DNA of 64,000 nt from Thuidium tamariscinum. Lineage: Eukaryota; Streptophyta; Bryopsida; Hypnales; Thuidiaceae. A program made the translations under genes and the position numbers. Location: the NCBI GenBank assembly GCA_947034885.2, contig OX344751.2, positions 38,159,082 through 38,223,081 on the forward strand. The letters are read 5' to 3'. Position 1 is the stretch's first letter, and every line of letters starts with the position of its first letter. Under the pieces are notes generated by a model that saw only the letters and a list, made by a program, of their open reading frames with translations, made no database searches and was not told where the DNA came from. This document shows positions 12,001-25,447 of the stretch, piece by piece.

Positions 12001-15000
12001 AACACCTGCATAAGCCGACATTGAAAAAGCAGAAAATCAACATGACAGCAAATTCTTTATTCCAGAGGTGCATATAACACCACCAACAAGTCGAAACAAT
12101 CCTCAGCTAGCTCAGTCAAAAAAGAAAGAAAAGAGAATAAGGACCACATGTTCAAGCTAAGCCATTGTACATTAATGTCATTTAATTAGTCCAACGTAGC
12201 GCAACACAATGTACAAGCATACGCTCTTCAACATAATGGCCGCCTAACCAAAGATCAAGACAATATCAATGCTGAGAAAAGGTCTAAATAGTGGTCTCAC
12301 CTAACCAGGTCGTGAATAATAGAAGTGTGTAACACATAGATGTCAGAGAAATTACAGCAAGTGAAATTCATGCAAGGGCGAAAGGGCGTACAGGGTGGAT
12401 AGGTGTCTGTGCCAAACTGAGGCAGTGCATAAGAGTATCCGAGATGTCCACTCCATAACGTGAGAAGTTGAAGGTGTTCGTGTTCATCAACTGGTCAATA
12501 CATTTCAGAGCTAAGTCTGATTGCTTCCTGTTTCCCCCATCCCGAACGGGTTGAGAGAATAGAATAAATTCAAATGGGGTATTCATTACCGAAATACTAA
12601 ATTGTGACCAGTATGACCAGAAGTGAATGCTTACAGATCGACTCAAACTCTAAATAAAAACAGAATGTCTGCACAAGGACCATTTTCCTACATTCAAGGA
12701 GGGCGGACCAAAGATGGCCACTTACTTGTTGGCCAGTATTGGTGTACTTGACCGGAGGTTAGCCACAACAGTTGCAACAAGAGAGGCATCAGTAATGATC
12801 CCAGCACCTGAAGCAGCCTCGGCAACATCACGCATCAATGGATTCGGGACCATAACATGCATTCCCACCGCTTCTCGGACAAGCTGCAGGTAAGACTAAT
12901 ATCAGTGTCTGCAAAAAATTACTATTCCTCTTACCTCAACTTTGCAACTTAGTAAAAAGCATATTGGAGGCCACTTCAGGAAAAAACAACTTCAACAATA
13001 TTTCAAGACAAAGAGTTGAGAGAGGTAGATTGTAGTACCATTGCAATTTCTGCAAACTTTCGGAGCAGTAATTGGACAGCCAACCACACAGCAAGCTCGA
13101 CATTAGCAGGTGTGCAGGCAGGCGTGGTTGTAACGGTAGCCGCTTTTAATAAGCAGCCCATGGCTGAGTGAAAAAGATTTTTGGTCGATGGTCCTGCGAG
13201 TCCAGATACCAAACAAACAAAAGCCATTCCAAGCTGAAGCGTACGAATGCTGACGAATTCTGTGTCCTTTAAGCTATTCCCTAAGGCTTTAAGCCAAAAG
13301 TCGACCTGCACTAGGCAAGAAAGATAATCAAAACATTGCCAAATCATGAAACACCACCTTCAGCAACAGATTGAAGAAAGGTAAAAGATATTATTTTTAC
13401 CATATAACTCAACACAGAATCTACTACAGGTGAAAGCTGAACTTCCTGACGACGTAAAGATAATGGGATATACGAAATAAAAACGATAATCCGTAACGAA
13501 CATACCTCTTCATGAGTTGGCGATAATTCCCCTACACGGACAAGGACACAATACAACCTCAAATGGGCATGAAGACGACCTCCCCACCCATCCTCCTGCC
13601 AAACGCGCCTCGCGTCTGCAAGCAAAGAATCCCGAATACGGGCGACAGACCCTTCCTTCTCTTTATATCGACTGGAGTCACTGACACCCCAACGAGCAGG
13701 TTTGTGCTCACCTACAGCTAAGGACTCGCCAAACTTCTGTTTGGCTCCTACATGATGCAAGATCCATTGCGAAGTTGTCTCCCTAGAAAAAATTAGCCTG
13801 GACAAGAATTCTAATTCATCGTGAAGGATCTCAACGGTAATATGCAAAGCCAGTTCGACTAGAGATCTTGTATTGACAAGTGCCTCACGACATACTGATG
13901 CTATTGAAGGTGCGATTTGACACAACTTTATGAGTATCAATGCTGCTGCATCAGAATCAGCATTCTCAGTATATTGAAATGGTATTTGAGAAGGAATTGG
14001 TACAGTCTGTTGCCGGGGAAGACCTGTAGACAAGAGCAACAGGTTGAGTGTTTAACAATACAGAGGATCCTGAAGACCACAGCTCTCCAACATCTGATGA
14101 TAGACAAATTCAATCACCAAAATTTGGAAAGAGTAGTAACTGAAACAAAATACCGAAGATATCTCCCACATGTGCCTTTCAGTTATCTCCTGGCATTATT
14201 CTTTTCATCCAAACACATGATAGAGGTACACTAGATTGATCTATATCCTCTTTAACCAATAGAGCTCTCAAGATGGAAAAGTAGCAGAAATAAAAATGTG
14301 GGTCAGAAAATTTCGTCTCAACACAAACCTGTTAAACTTTTGGCAGTACTATCTTGGAGGTGGGGACTACTGGGTTGAAATTCGGAAAGATCCGCATGCA
14401 TTCTAAGAATATGGCAGAGGAAATGGGCTCCGCGATCTACAAGGTTGGGATTGTTCGCCAACGTGGTGACAAGCAAGAGAGAACCATTTCGGGCTGTCAA
14501 CAAACCCTTGGTCAATACCTCTGCGTCAGAATGAACAGCAATCAGCAAGTAGACCACACGCTTGCAAATGGTGAAATGCAATTACATCCTCATCCTTGTC
14601 CAAATGCATGCATAGACAACTCAGGAGTATGCTCATTTAGAAACTCTGCATTCTTCATTCTGTTATTACCCGATTTCATCATATAAAAAGCATCGAGGAT
14701 CTCAAGCAGTCCAAATGAGAAGTAGGCCAGGGTTAAGGGTTGTGAAAAGGTTGATACCTGGAGGCAAAAGAGTAGGGCATCGAGAAGTCACGATGGGTAA
14801 GAGACGCGACAACTCCGGCAAGCAAGCCTCGTTGCTCCATATGCTGCCTTCGTTATCCTCTTCTTGGTGTGCAAATTTTCCTTCCTCTGCAGCTTCGCCA
14901 CGTACCCATCTCGCGTCGAACAAGGCGGCACGCCGATGCACAGAAATGACCGCCACATTGACACGCTCTGCCTATGCATTATGAACATACACAACCTCGT

Positions 15001-16030
15001 TTAGAACGGCTTCTCTCAACATATAACTTGATAACCATAACTGGGTGCCACGCATTGCCCCTCCAGACTATCTGACCCCAAAGTCCAAAGTCCACAAAAT
15101 GCTTCAAGATGGTAGCAGGCCAAGTGCAGACTACGATTAGAACAACTAGTTGCCAAGTTTAAAGTGCCAACTAAAACCACCTCCAGCACAACCCTCCAGT
15201 TCAATCTTAAACCCTAACCACTAAAACGGAAATGCTCGCTGATTGACATCCACCAACCCACTCGGACAAATGCTGAAGACCAAGTCACTTAGCTGATCAA
15301 CCGCGTTTCTGCGGTTTCTCAAATTCTTGGACAAATTCATATGCTAGTGAAGAAGGTAATCTCTCTGATTAAACAAACCTTCAGATTTCTTAGACGTATA
15401 ATTATCAGGCAGCGAATGGTCCTCGAAAGAGATGCAGTGCTCAAATCCATCCTCCAAATTCTGTAATGTGCTGGGAAGAGAACATTTATCTTTTCCATAC
15501 TTACCCTTCAACCCTCAACAATTGACCTAAAAGTGCACTGCTTACTAGAAACGGCAATTCGACTTCCAAAAGATTGCCAATCATGACCCCGAAAGCGTAA
15601 ATTCCTATTGAAAGTAAAAAATGATCAAAAAATCGTTACAATCCACGCACATCACCTCGTCTCCCTGTTGAAACGCGTCGCACTCATCCACCTCTCCGTC
15701 CTCGCCCTCCCCGCTCCACGTCCACTCGTCGTCCTCCCTCCGTGAACTCGTTCCCTCCGAGCACGCTAGGGTTTCCCGAATGCGAGAAAGAAAGGACTCT
15801 CCCAGGTCGAGCCCCGCGTAGGCAAAAGCGCAGGGCGTGTCGGGGTGGCAGGCGAGTGCGGCCAGCAGGCTAGGGTCGACGGCCGCCGAATCGTGCGCGG
15901 CCAGTGCCAACGCAGGCAGGAAGGGCGCGATGGCAGTGGCCGTGGCCACGAAGGACTCCGGCAGAGGAGCCCCCGAACGAAGCAAATTGAGCACGGCTTC
16001 CGCTCCCCCGCAATCCGCCATCGCTGCCAA
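9061..16030 (-). CDS. Large helical-repeat (HEAT/ARM-like) solenoid protein, about 1,310 aa
   Basis: Exons on the minus strand: 16030-15656, 14971-14792 or -14758, 14560-14329, 14023-13506, 13445-13401, 13305-13039, 12883-12726, 12527-12392, 12005-11496, 11013-10145, 9998-9839, from 9820, 9666-9481 and 9345-9061 (stop). Most junctions have good GT-AG sites and agree in phase. With the in-frame donors at 14792 and 9800 the product is 1,313 aa. The start ATG is inside MAAMADCGGAEAVLNLLRSG. The sequence is almost wholly Leu/Ala-rich amphipathic helix (LALHITVEILHDELEFLSRL; ELAVWLAVQLLLRKFAEIAM), with an acidic linker after residue 100 and no signal peptide or catalytic motif. This is what a HEAT/ARM scaffold such as an importin-beta-like carrier looks like. 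I cannot name the family with confidence and give no function. Exon 5 is a 45-nt micro-exon. Confidence 0.72.
11200..11370. repeat. GC-rich insert in an intron of the solenoid gene
   Basis: About 170 bases of strongly GC-rich sequence within the intron between exons at 12005-11496 and 11013-10145. It contains an inverted pair (CCTGCCCGAC near 11247 and GTCGGGCAGG near 11311) and GGGGCGACCCGG. Composition differs sharply from the surrounding AT-rich intron, so a small inserted repeat is likely. No family is recognised. Confidence 0.5.
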
Positions 16031-16099
16031 GAAGCAACTCTACTGCAGCAATGGATTGCTCACATGGTGAGAACGCTGGAATGCGAATGCTAATGTGGA

Positions 16100-17956
16100 T
16101 GCTCGATCATGCCCCAGTCAGGCGTCGACCGAATTTGCAACTTCCACCGACGGCCGTGCTTCGTCTTGCCGGCAGTAACATGATTTATTGAAGATTCTTG
16201 AATCTACGAGAACCAGCATCGATGCGCAGGACGTTAATCAAAGTGGTCATACGAACTGGGTGAAAACACAAGGATTTTTTATTTGCCACTCCTTATAAAA
16301 TTTGAAAATTTTGAATTCATATTTGCTTTAAAAGACCACGATTCCACAAACTAGCCATTGGAGATGGAGAACATAGAATAAACATGGTGTAAAATAAGAG
16401 GCTTTTTTGTGCAATTGCTATACAAAACACATAATTCACCACACAAGATCCACTTTGAATGTCCACTTTAGCATCTTGCATTTGTTACTTCTCCACCCCG
16501 TAAAATAGCATAATTCACTAATATCCACCATAGTCTATGAAGATATGATATTTACATAGATACCTATTTTTAGAATGTACAGCTACTATAAGTAAGAAAA
16601 CTAAACTTGGTGGTCAAGGTCAACAATTTCTTTTTAAGAAAAGATACCAAAATCTGTATGAAATCATTATTGTTTTAAAATAGTTGAAAAATTCTATCTT
16701 TACCTTATATATCAAGCCTTATTCTTTAGGATACAAATTAAATATTTGCTAGAAGATGTTGACTATAAACATCAAGTATAGCATATTTGAAGATGGTTTT
16801 CATTATAATCATTCCATGCAAGAACATATTTATATGTAAATCAAATCCAAAATGTTTGATATGGTATTAATTTCTAAAGATCAAAGGTTAGATATTAAAA
16901 AATATTCATAAAATCGTAAAAAAAAATGAACAACATGTAAATTGTCAAATATAGCTTAATGGAAAATTTAGAAGACATTGTCAACTTGTAAGGTCAAAAG
17001 TAGTTGCTCAAATTTATTAATAATTTAATTTCAAAGTTGATCATCTCTAATAATTTATTTTTTAGTAATTTAGAGTCTCCTTAAAAATCAATGCTTATTT
17101 TGTTAAATGACTATTTATATTAGAGCATTTTTGACACTTTAATACCACAAACAAACCATTATTATCAAAATTATTAAATATGAACATATAAACATTAAAA
17201 AATAAATCTAACAAAATAAATGGTAAAAGTGAAAGTTGAAAGGGTTATTTTAAGAAAGACCATGAGAAAAGCATTGCATTTTGAGAGCAATATTCATTTT
17301 TTCTTTGGAAGGACTTTAAAATTAGAAAAACAATTTTATGAAAAAACGTAAAAATTATGTTCTATGTATACACCTTTAAGAAGAAGATACCCCAAGAAAG
17401 AAAAATATAGAAAAAGTTTATAATTAGGAGAACTAGAAAAGTGCAAAATCTCATGAAAATAATTATTATCATTGTAATTTTATACTTTAATTTATAAGAA
17501 ATAGGAAAAGAATTCTTCTTAAACTAAAAATTAGTCATTTGGAAAGAATTGATGGTATCTAATGAGATTTCATTAAAAGAATGATCTAAGAACCATCTTC
17601 CATATTCAAAAACTATGTACGATGGGAGTGTTGTTTATATTCATGCATAGGACATACAATAATATATTCAATAAATTTGGGAACTTTTAAATAGTGAAAG
17701 TCCCCAAACCACATCCTATGACAACTAACAAAAGTATCTTTTGAATAAAAAATGATTTTTTTTCAATTTAAAAAAAGGAACTTGATTAATATAGAATTAC
17801 ACATGTTCAATAAAAATTTCATGTTCATTGGACTTGTACTTCAAAAGTTATAATAGACAACAACTCAACAAGAATGTATAACCTATTATGATTTGAAAAT
17901 GGGATTGGTATTTTTACAATGACACAAAATAACATTTAGAGATTTTTTTTAATGGA
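16100..17956. other. Upstream region of the solenoid gene passing into an AT-rich desert
   Basis: The first 150 bases carry the likely promoter of the minus-strand solenoid gene. From about 16270 composition drops to very AT-rich and no open frame of interest remains. Confidence 0.6.
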
Positions 17957-18888
17957 ATTTAACCCCTAAAGGACCAAGGCCTTTTTTCTGTCAAAAACCT
18001 CTCAAAACTGCCATTTCTGTTGCATTCATCCAAGAAAACAAAAAAATATTTTTTTTAAGAATCTAACCGTAGGATCTTGTACTTAACTTGATTGAAATCA
18101 AGTGGTAAAAATTTCATGAAGTTTGACCGTACGGATTGGAAGATATGAGCATTCAAAGTTGAAAATGCAAGTTTTTTTGAACTGTAGTTTGCAATTTCAG
18201 ATGACTTTGACTGGCATTTGTAAAAAAAAAATGCACTATGAACTTTGAATTTATAACTTTTTATGTTAAAAAATTGAGTTGAGGGTCTAGGATAAAAATT
18301 TCACACAAAAAACACTTGATTTTCATTCTTTAAAAAATTGTTAAGTAGATGTAGGTCCAAGATTGAAAGAAAAACTAAATGGTTAATAACTCTAAGATGG
18401 GATTGAAATACAATAATCCCATTGGTGAGATTGTTCTAGCAAGTAAACATAACCTTGTTCAACAATTTTTTTTGAAAAATTGTGAAAATTGCATTCAAAA
18501 ATGAATCCTATAAGTTATTTTTTCAAGAAATTGTTTAGATTGCCCGAAAAACAAGATTGTCCATAACTTTCTCATTATAAGTCCAAATAGAATGAATCAA
18601 AGCTTCACATGTAGGGAAAAATATATTATTTTAGAAAAAAAAATTAAAAAATTAAATTTTGACTTTTTGCAAAAAAAAATTCTGCCTGCCGAATGAAAAT
18701 TTGGACTTTTTGTGGTATAACTTTTGCTCCCGGTCACCAATTGGAATAAAAATTACATTCCCATGAAGCTAATCAATTTTCCTATCTTATGAGAAAGTTT
18801 CAAAAAGATTCATTAAGAATTGAGGTCTACGGAACCTGCCCGAACTCCAAATTGTCCCCCGAGGGGACAACGGTCCTTTAGGGGTTAA
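17957..18888 (+). mobile_element. 0.93-kb non-coding TIR element, copy 1 (family A)
   Basis: Terminal inverted repeats: TTTAACCCCTAAAGGACC at the left end and GGTCCTTTAGGGGTTAAA at the right end, perfect over 18 bases. No transposase frame inside, so it is non-autonomous. Related copies in this window lie at about 35360-36681, 40341-41283 (opposite orientation) and 50270-51199, with fragments at 47802-48230 and 60380-60461. Shared internal blocks include AACAAGATTGTCCATA. This is the best-preserved copy. Confidence 0.82.
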
Positions 18889-19138
18889 AGTGCAATACTA
18901 TCATAAACAATCTATAGCTTGCAATTGGAGTTATGTGTAAATTTATATGTATTCATGACTTCATCTTCTACTTCCTTTGTAATTATCATATCACCCAAAA
19001 CCTCGACACCTAGCCCAATTCAAGTAAACCTCATTGCTCTCCTTCAAACAGTACCTTCATTCGCAAAGACTACTTGCTACATATGTAGTATAGAAATCAC
19101 TTGTCCTTGATCTTGGGATGTTGACAAGAAATCATGCA

Positions 19139-20075
19139 TTAGTTCCTAAAGGACCAACTTGCTAAATTTGGCAACATAGCAATTTTGGTCAAGTATATGT
19201 AATTGGAGATTTTCATGTTTTGAACCCAAACTTTAATAGGTGTGGATGGAAAATATTTTTCATATGCACAAAACTTTAGGACAATCATTTGGAAATATGA
19301 GTCAAAAGCTATAGCCTAATATGTTACTTTCTTTCATAAAATAATGAGCAATTCACACAAATTTTAAAAATCACTTTTTTCATAAACAAAAATTTGAAAT
19401 GGGTTTTCTAGATTTTCGTATATGTAGAAAGCTTTGAACCATTCCATTTTGATTAGTGAACCAAAAGTTGTGAGAGTTTTTAGTTTGTGAGCAGTTATGG
19501 ATTTTCTATTCTAAAATAAATCTTGAAGTCCTTTATTTTACTCAATTTTAAATATTTTTTGAAAAAACAAAATTATTGGATGTAGAGTATTTATTGTGAT
19601 ATTTCAACCATTGGAATTGGCATTTTTCAATTCCATAATTAAATTCCTAACAATTTAGTATTTTGAAGCATTTTCTACTTCTTTCGATATAATATTTTTT
19701 TTCCTATAAATTGCTCAATTCCAAATGATCTAAAAAACTTCAAGCACCTAGCTAACGTTCCTTCAAGAATGAAACCAAGAAGTACTATCATTTAGGATAT
19801 TTTCATACAAATGTGACCTTGTGAAGTGCAATTGCCCAATTTTTTGTTAAGCCAAAAAAATGATTTTTATAAATTTAGAAGCTCATACCTAGCAATCCAC
19901 TTGATGGAAATTTCTGAAATTTTTTCACATGTTTTCAAATCAAAATTTTACAAGATCCTATGGTTAAATTTGTTCACAAATTTATTTATTTTCAAATTTT
20001 AGTACTTGTATTAGAAATGGCAATTTTGAAGCATTTTGGGTAAAAACATAGTCAAGGAAACTTAAAGGGCTAAAG
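19139..20075. mobile_element. Second non-coding repeat, possibly TIR-bounded (family B)
   Basis: The left edge has TTAGTTCCTAAAGGACCAAC and the right edge AACTTAAAGGGCTAAAG, a weak inverted match over about 0.94 kb. The right edge with its preceding AATGGCAATTTTGAAGCATTT recurs at about 52345-52415. No coding frame. Edges are approximate. Confidence 0.4.
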
Positions 20076-21590
20076 TATAGCTTGTCAATTTTAAACAAAC
20101 CAAATTGGATCAATGTTATTTCTCTTTACTCATGAATAAAGAATTTCTTGAAAGTATTAAGGTAGAAGCTCTTTAAATGAATACTAAGTTCAAATGTGGA
20201 ATGTATTCTAAATCATTTTTTACATTCATGTAGGCAAGCTATATATTTGAAACTTTCTATATCTACATATTGTCATCAATGATTTAGGATACAAGGTTGG
20301 AAATGGATACTTCTACTTTTGTAGAGGACAAGAGGTACCTAATTCCAAAGGAAATTTGAGGGATTTGAATTTCCTAAAAATAATCAAATTCACTTCCTAC
20401 TATAGTGTGCAAAACTACTCAATTCTTTCGAATTCACTTTCAAAGTGAAGGAACAAAAACTCTCTAATTCCTTCAAATCCACTTTCAAAAAGTATATATT
20501 GTACAATACGGTATAATAATCCTACAAATTGTTTATTTTGCCATTTAAAGAATTTTGCATATTATATAGAATGCAATTGGCATTCTTTGTCTCGCATAAT
20601 TAATATTCAATTCTTACACATAGTCAAATATACTCACATATCTAATTTGGGTTTCAAAAAACCATCCATTTTTAATGAATATCTTCATTTAATAGTAGTG
20701 GTTTTACATGGTAATTGATTGAAAAACATTGGTGATGAGTTTACTTATTTCCATTGAATTGATATGTAGTAAACATCTACACACACATCTTTCATGTTAA
20801 AAACAAAAGATAATACTCCAATTAGTAACAAAAGTATGATTTATAAAGTGTTCAATGTGAAGTATTGTATGACCAAACTTTGTAAAATATATATCTTTAT
20901 ATTTTATTTAGATTTGGTCAAAATATATGTTTCCATCATGCTCAAAGGTACAAAATTACTTCAATTATGATGATACAATTACTAGTATGCCCAAATCTGG
21001 TTAAATACAGAGGTAATTATTTTAGAAAGTTTGATTACACAACACTTCATATTGAATTCTTTATAGATCATATTTTTGTGACCTAATGGAGTGTTTTAAA
21101 CATGAAAGATGTGCATATGGATGTTTCCTACAAATCTATGCAATCAAATTAAGAAAATGTATCACCAATTAATGTTTTTCAATCAATTATCATGTAAAAT
21201 CAGTATAGTTAAATGAAAAAATTCTCCAAAAATGAAGCTTTGGTTTGATGATCAAAACTCAATTTGGCTTTGTATAAGAATTGTAGCATAACTATTGTGG
21301 TAATTTTCTTGTTACAATCAATGTTCTTTGGGGAGATTGATTTATCACTAAAAAACAATACAAATTTTGTTTGAAGGATTATTGAGCAATAGATTTTTCT
21401 ATTTTGAATCAATGAAATTGCTCAATTGCTATGAAATCTAGGGAAAATATTGCTTTATTAAAGATAATTTAACACACTTTGGGATGAATACATGGGTTTT
21501 CATTCATATTTTCCATGTTTCAAATATGTCCATGAATGTAAATAGCTTCACCATACATTGCTTTGTGCACTACCTAAAACTATATAATGT
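20076..21590. other. AT-rich intergenic, no gene seen
   Basis: No open frame of interest. Two arms of a loose inverted repeat around 20700-20830 and 21060-21180 (ACATCTTTCATGTT-like and AACATGAAAGATGTG) suggest another old fold-back element. Confidence 0.4.
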
Positions 21591-21593
21591 AAG

Positions 21594-21727
21594 GGGCTCT
21601 AAAAGTTCTTAGGCTATGAAACCACCCACCTTCCAAAATGTACATAGTTTGTACATGCTGCTTTTTCATTTTTACAAGAATATACAAACAATGTCTATTT
21701 GGAAAGGTGGGTGGTTTCAGAGCCCTT
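21594..21727. mobile_element. Small MITE-like inverted repeat
   Basis: GAAACCACCCACCTT on the left and AAGGTGGGTGGTTTC on the right, each flanked outside by GGGCTCT/AGAGCCC. The left arm has about 16 extra bases inserted between the two blocks. The unit is about 134 bp and non-coding. No target duplication was seen. Confidence 0.6.
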
Positions 21728-21999
21728 GCCATTTCAACTTTAACTTCAAACTTAATTGATAACTAGTATGAAACAACTTAGGTTAGATGCCAATTAAATT
21801 TTTTGATAATCTTCTTTAAGATGGTTCAAAATTTTTGGATTTTTTTTATCAATTATGTATAGCATGAAGTCTAGTGCTTGTACAGAAAGTTTACAATGAC
21901 TAACTTGTACATTTATAGTCAGATAGTCAAATAGTCCAATGTATTGTGGCTAGAATCACTTGTATCTTAGATTAAAAGGAAGTATACTAACCAAACTTA

Positions 22000-24250
22000 C
22001 ATAATAAGACAATTTGTTGGGCAATTTGTGAAATTCCCTGTTACTTCCAAGGGTTTAATTGGGTGACATGTCCTTAATAATGCTATGGATGCATGAGTGT
22101 TGTCCCAATCCTATCTAGTGACCTAAAAAGGTATTAGCAATTTGTCAAGGGAATGTGACCTAATCATTCCAACAAGTTATATAATATATGAATATTTATA
22201 ATAGCCTTGAACACAAATCCTTAATTACTAGTTAAATTCTTTTAGCTTGGCAATTGGTCCAATCACTACTTAGCTAGTATAATTACCAATTTCCAAGGCA
22301 ATTTGTCCCTAACTAATGTTGAAAATGAATGTGTATGCATTCACCCAATTTTGTACCACTATACAATTTCTATGTCAATTGATCAATTAATTTTTAACTT
22401 AGAACAATCTATAATATCAATAATGATTTGTCCAACTCAATAATAATTGGAAGTCAACTTGTCAATGGTTCTAACATTCACTTATACTAAGTGATTGAAT
22501 TGAAAGTTTTATATATCTTCTTGTCTTATTGATTGATTAAATCCTTTGGCAATTTGTCTAATTACAATTACTTAACTTACTATCTGCATAGTTTGCCTTA
22601 TGAACCAATTATTGACAATTTTTTTGTAGCCAAAACTGATATTCACTATTAATAATCCAAATTAATATTAAATGTGCTAATTGCTTTGACAATTTTTTGG
22701 TCTAAATTATTTGTCAATTAATTAAATGTAAAGCTCTAACACTCCAACAATTTGACTCTCAAAAAGATTTCATTACGACAATAGGTCCTATTATACAATC
22801 TTCAGTTATAACCATTTTGACCAAAAATTAGTTATACAATTGTTCCTTCTCATCCTAAAAATATTCTAGGCACCATGCTCTCTGCAATTTGGTAAGTAAT
22901 TTTTCTCAAGCTTCTACAAATATTACACTCCCACTTACAAGAATCACATCCTCAACTAAACACCTAGTTTTTCTCAAAGATATGGCAACTTGTTGTGGAA
23001 TTGAATAATTAAAATTAGAATTACAACTTATAAATATATTCTAGGAGCTCCTTGATTCAATGAACAATTGTCGAGTTGTGCAAGTAGATACTCAACTACA
23101 GATTTTGTCAGACCTTCTATTCTCTTTGTCAAATTATTAGATTCACAACAATTTCTCTTGCTCAAATGAATCTCCAACCACTTGAGCGCTTCCAAGTATT
23201 TCATATGACCAATTGCTCTCAACTTAAATGAAAATTAAACCACAAACTTGATCTTGAAAGATAAAAATTAATTATAAGATTCTTTCATGACATTCATAAA
23301 CATTCATTAGTCTTCAAATTCCCCAATTTCAAACAATTCGCCAAATCTTCTGATCAAACACAATAGAACAAACTCAATTAGACTTACAATGCATATATTC
23401 ACAAAATTAAGTCATCATTAGATTTTTAGAGAATTCTGTCAATTTGTTTGAGTATTGTTTCCTTTTACTCCATTTCTTATCCGCTTAGATAACTGGACCA
23501 AGATTTATAACACAAATTGTACATCAAACAACTTGTCTCATATAGAGCTACTTCAACAAGGCAACTTGGATATGCCAAAAATACACAGTAGTTGATTTGC
23601 TTCAATTTATAATCTCATTAAAGTTCTAAATTCCCAAACATTATATGATCCAAGCTAATTATTCACACTGAAAAACAACTCAGTCTATAATATTTAGTAC
23701 TAATTCTATACACACAAGCTAATAGTACTTCTACTATAGAAGACAATTTGTTCTTGTACACACCAATAACAAATTCCAATCACTAGAATCCTACATTGAA
23801 CATATTTAGATAGATTGATAAACAAACAAATCCAATTAGTGGATTAAAAAAAACAAAAAAACATTGACTATTCTACCAAAAATTCCAAGACAAATTGTTC
23901 AAATAGTTGGTTCAATCCTTGGAACACAATAGTACAAAGAATCACCATGGTACAAATTATTAGAAATATGAAATTTATATGTATTGATGAATATACTGCT
24001 AAAAAAATGACAAATTGACATACAAAGAAAACGGAGTGAGCAAGAGAGAGTGAATGGCAAATTGCTAGCCTATATCTACAACCCAAAAGATGACCATTTG
24101 CTTGAAATGATCTTAAGTCAATATGCCACTATTCAAATCTTACATATTATGTCCTTTTAGATCTATTGTGACAATTAGCCTCTAATTCCTTATTAGTGTA
24201 AAGATGGTTTAACAAATTGCCTCTATTCTCACTACACAAGACAATTAGAC
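22000..24250. repeat. Dense cluster of CAATTTGTC-like motifs
   Basis: Variants of GACAATTTGTC or GGCAATTTGTC recur about every 50-150 bases across 2.2 kb (examples near 22008, 22021, 22136, 22299, 22547, 23437 and 23739). From about 23890 they appear mostly as the complement (GACAAATTG near 23891 and 24007). No regular period and no coding frame. It is either a decayed satellite or a composition oddity; see findings. Confidence 0.45.
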
Positions 24251-24736
24251 AAAAATAATAAAAAATTTGAATTATTGCACACTACAACTTTTGTGTATAT
24301 ACTTTTGGACTTTATCCATTGATGCTCATAGTATTATTGTTTGAATGAAAACATTTAGGTTTCATACTGAATTTTAGCAGTTACAGTAAGTCCCTCCCAG
24401 GCATGTAGCAGAGCATAATAACTTAGCAGCAAGGCAAGGCCCATTGGCTGGTTATATTCAATGTTATGCCATATGATGGAGACAAAAATAATATAGCCAG
24501 AGGCAATTGCATTTGAATGTTCAAGACTTCACATTCTATTAATTTGCTGCATTTCTTGGATTGATCTCTGTGTTGCTGTGCACAGAATGATTAGAAGATG
24601 AATCAAAGATGAAAACTTATGATGGCGTATGCAAAAGAGGCCATGTTGGAGAATTATCGGCAATTGTGCATTTTAAACTTGATGGCATTTGGCCCACCCT
24701 AAACTAGACACATTGATTAATTATTGGACTGTGTTA

Positions 24737-25014
24737 TAAGGTAGGTACACCCAAAAGTGCCTTGTTCCTAAAAGCGCCATCTACAGTGCACATACATTTC
24801 CAAAATCTGTCATGTTCACAGACTGTAGATGGTGCTTTCAGAAACAGACTTTGATTGTTAATAACTTTCGCATACGGTATCCAAATCCTGTGTTCTTTGG
24901 TGCGTTGGAACATGCTTTCACTTGCCAACAAGACTACATAAAAATTTGAACTAATTAATAGCAGGAACTAGGCTCAGTATGAATAATTGACGCTTTTGGG
25001 TGTATCTACCTTAT
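24737..25014. mobile_element. TIR element of about 278 bp
   Basis: Ends are ATAAGGTAGGTACACCCAAAAG and its near-complement CTTTTGGGTGTATCTACCTTAT. A second inner inverted pair (CGCCATCTACAGT near 24775 and ACTGTAGATGGTGC near 24822) could fold into a nested stem. No coding capacity. The outer AAGGTAG end resembles the ends of the 25448 and 28760 arms, so they may be one superfamily. Confidence 0.65.
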
Positions 25015-25447
25015 CTGAAAACTGTTCCTCAGCACAAGTGCAGTCTAAGAGTATCTCCTGCAGCCCTCCAAATATCCAGCCCTTTCCATTTTGTCAAATT
25101 TTGAGGGGATGACCACTCGTATCTCCAATAATGCAACTCACTAAAATATACTTTCAATCAATCACAATTCATATAACTTGCAAAAGCAAAATATAAGCTA
25201 TCATTTATTATGATGACTTGCTAATCTTGAAAGAAAATGTAGCTTGTAGAAGGATTAGTAATCCCTTCAATTATAGCTAATTTGGTGGGTCAATGTCAAG
25301 GTAGAGGCTGACACATGCTAAAATTGATTACTTACCATCCTAAAACTAGAGGGATTGGGGTATTTGGAGGCTTGCAAAGAAATGCTCTAAGTGCACCCCT
25401 GCTCACACAAGTGAATGCAAGTAAATGCTTTAATGAGATTATCAACT

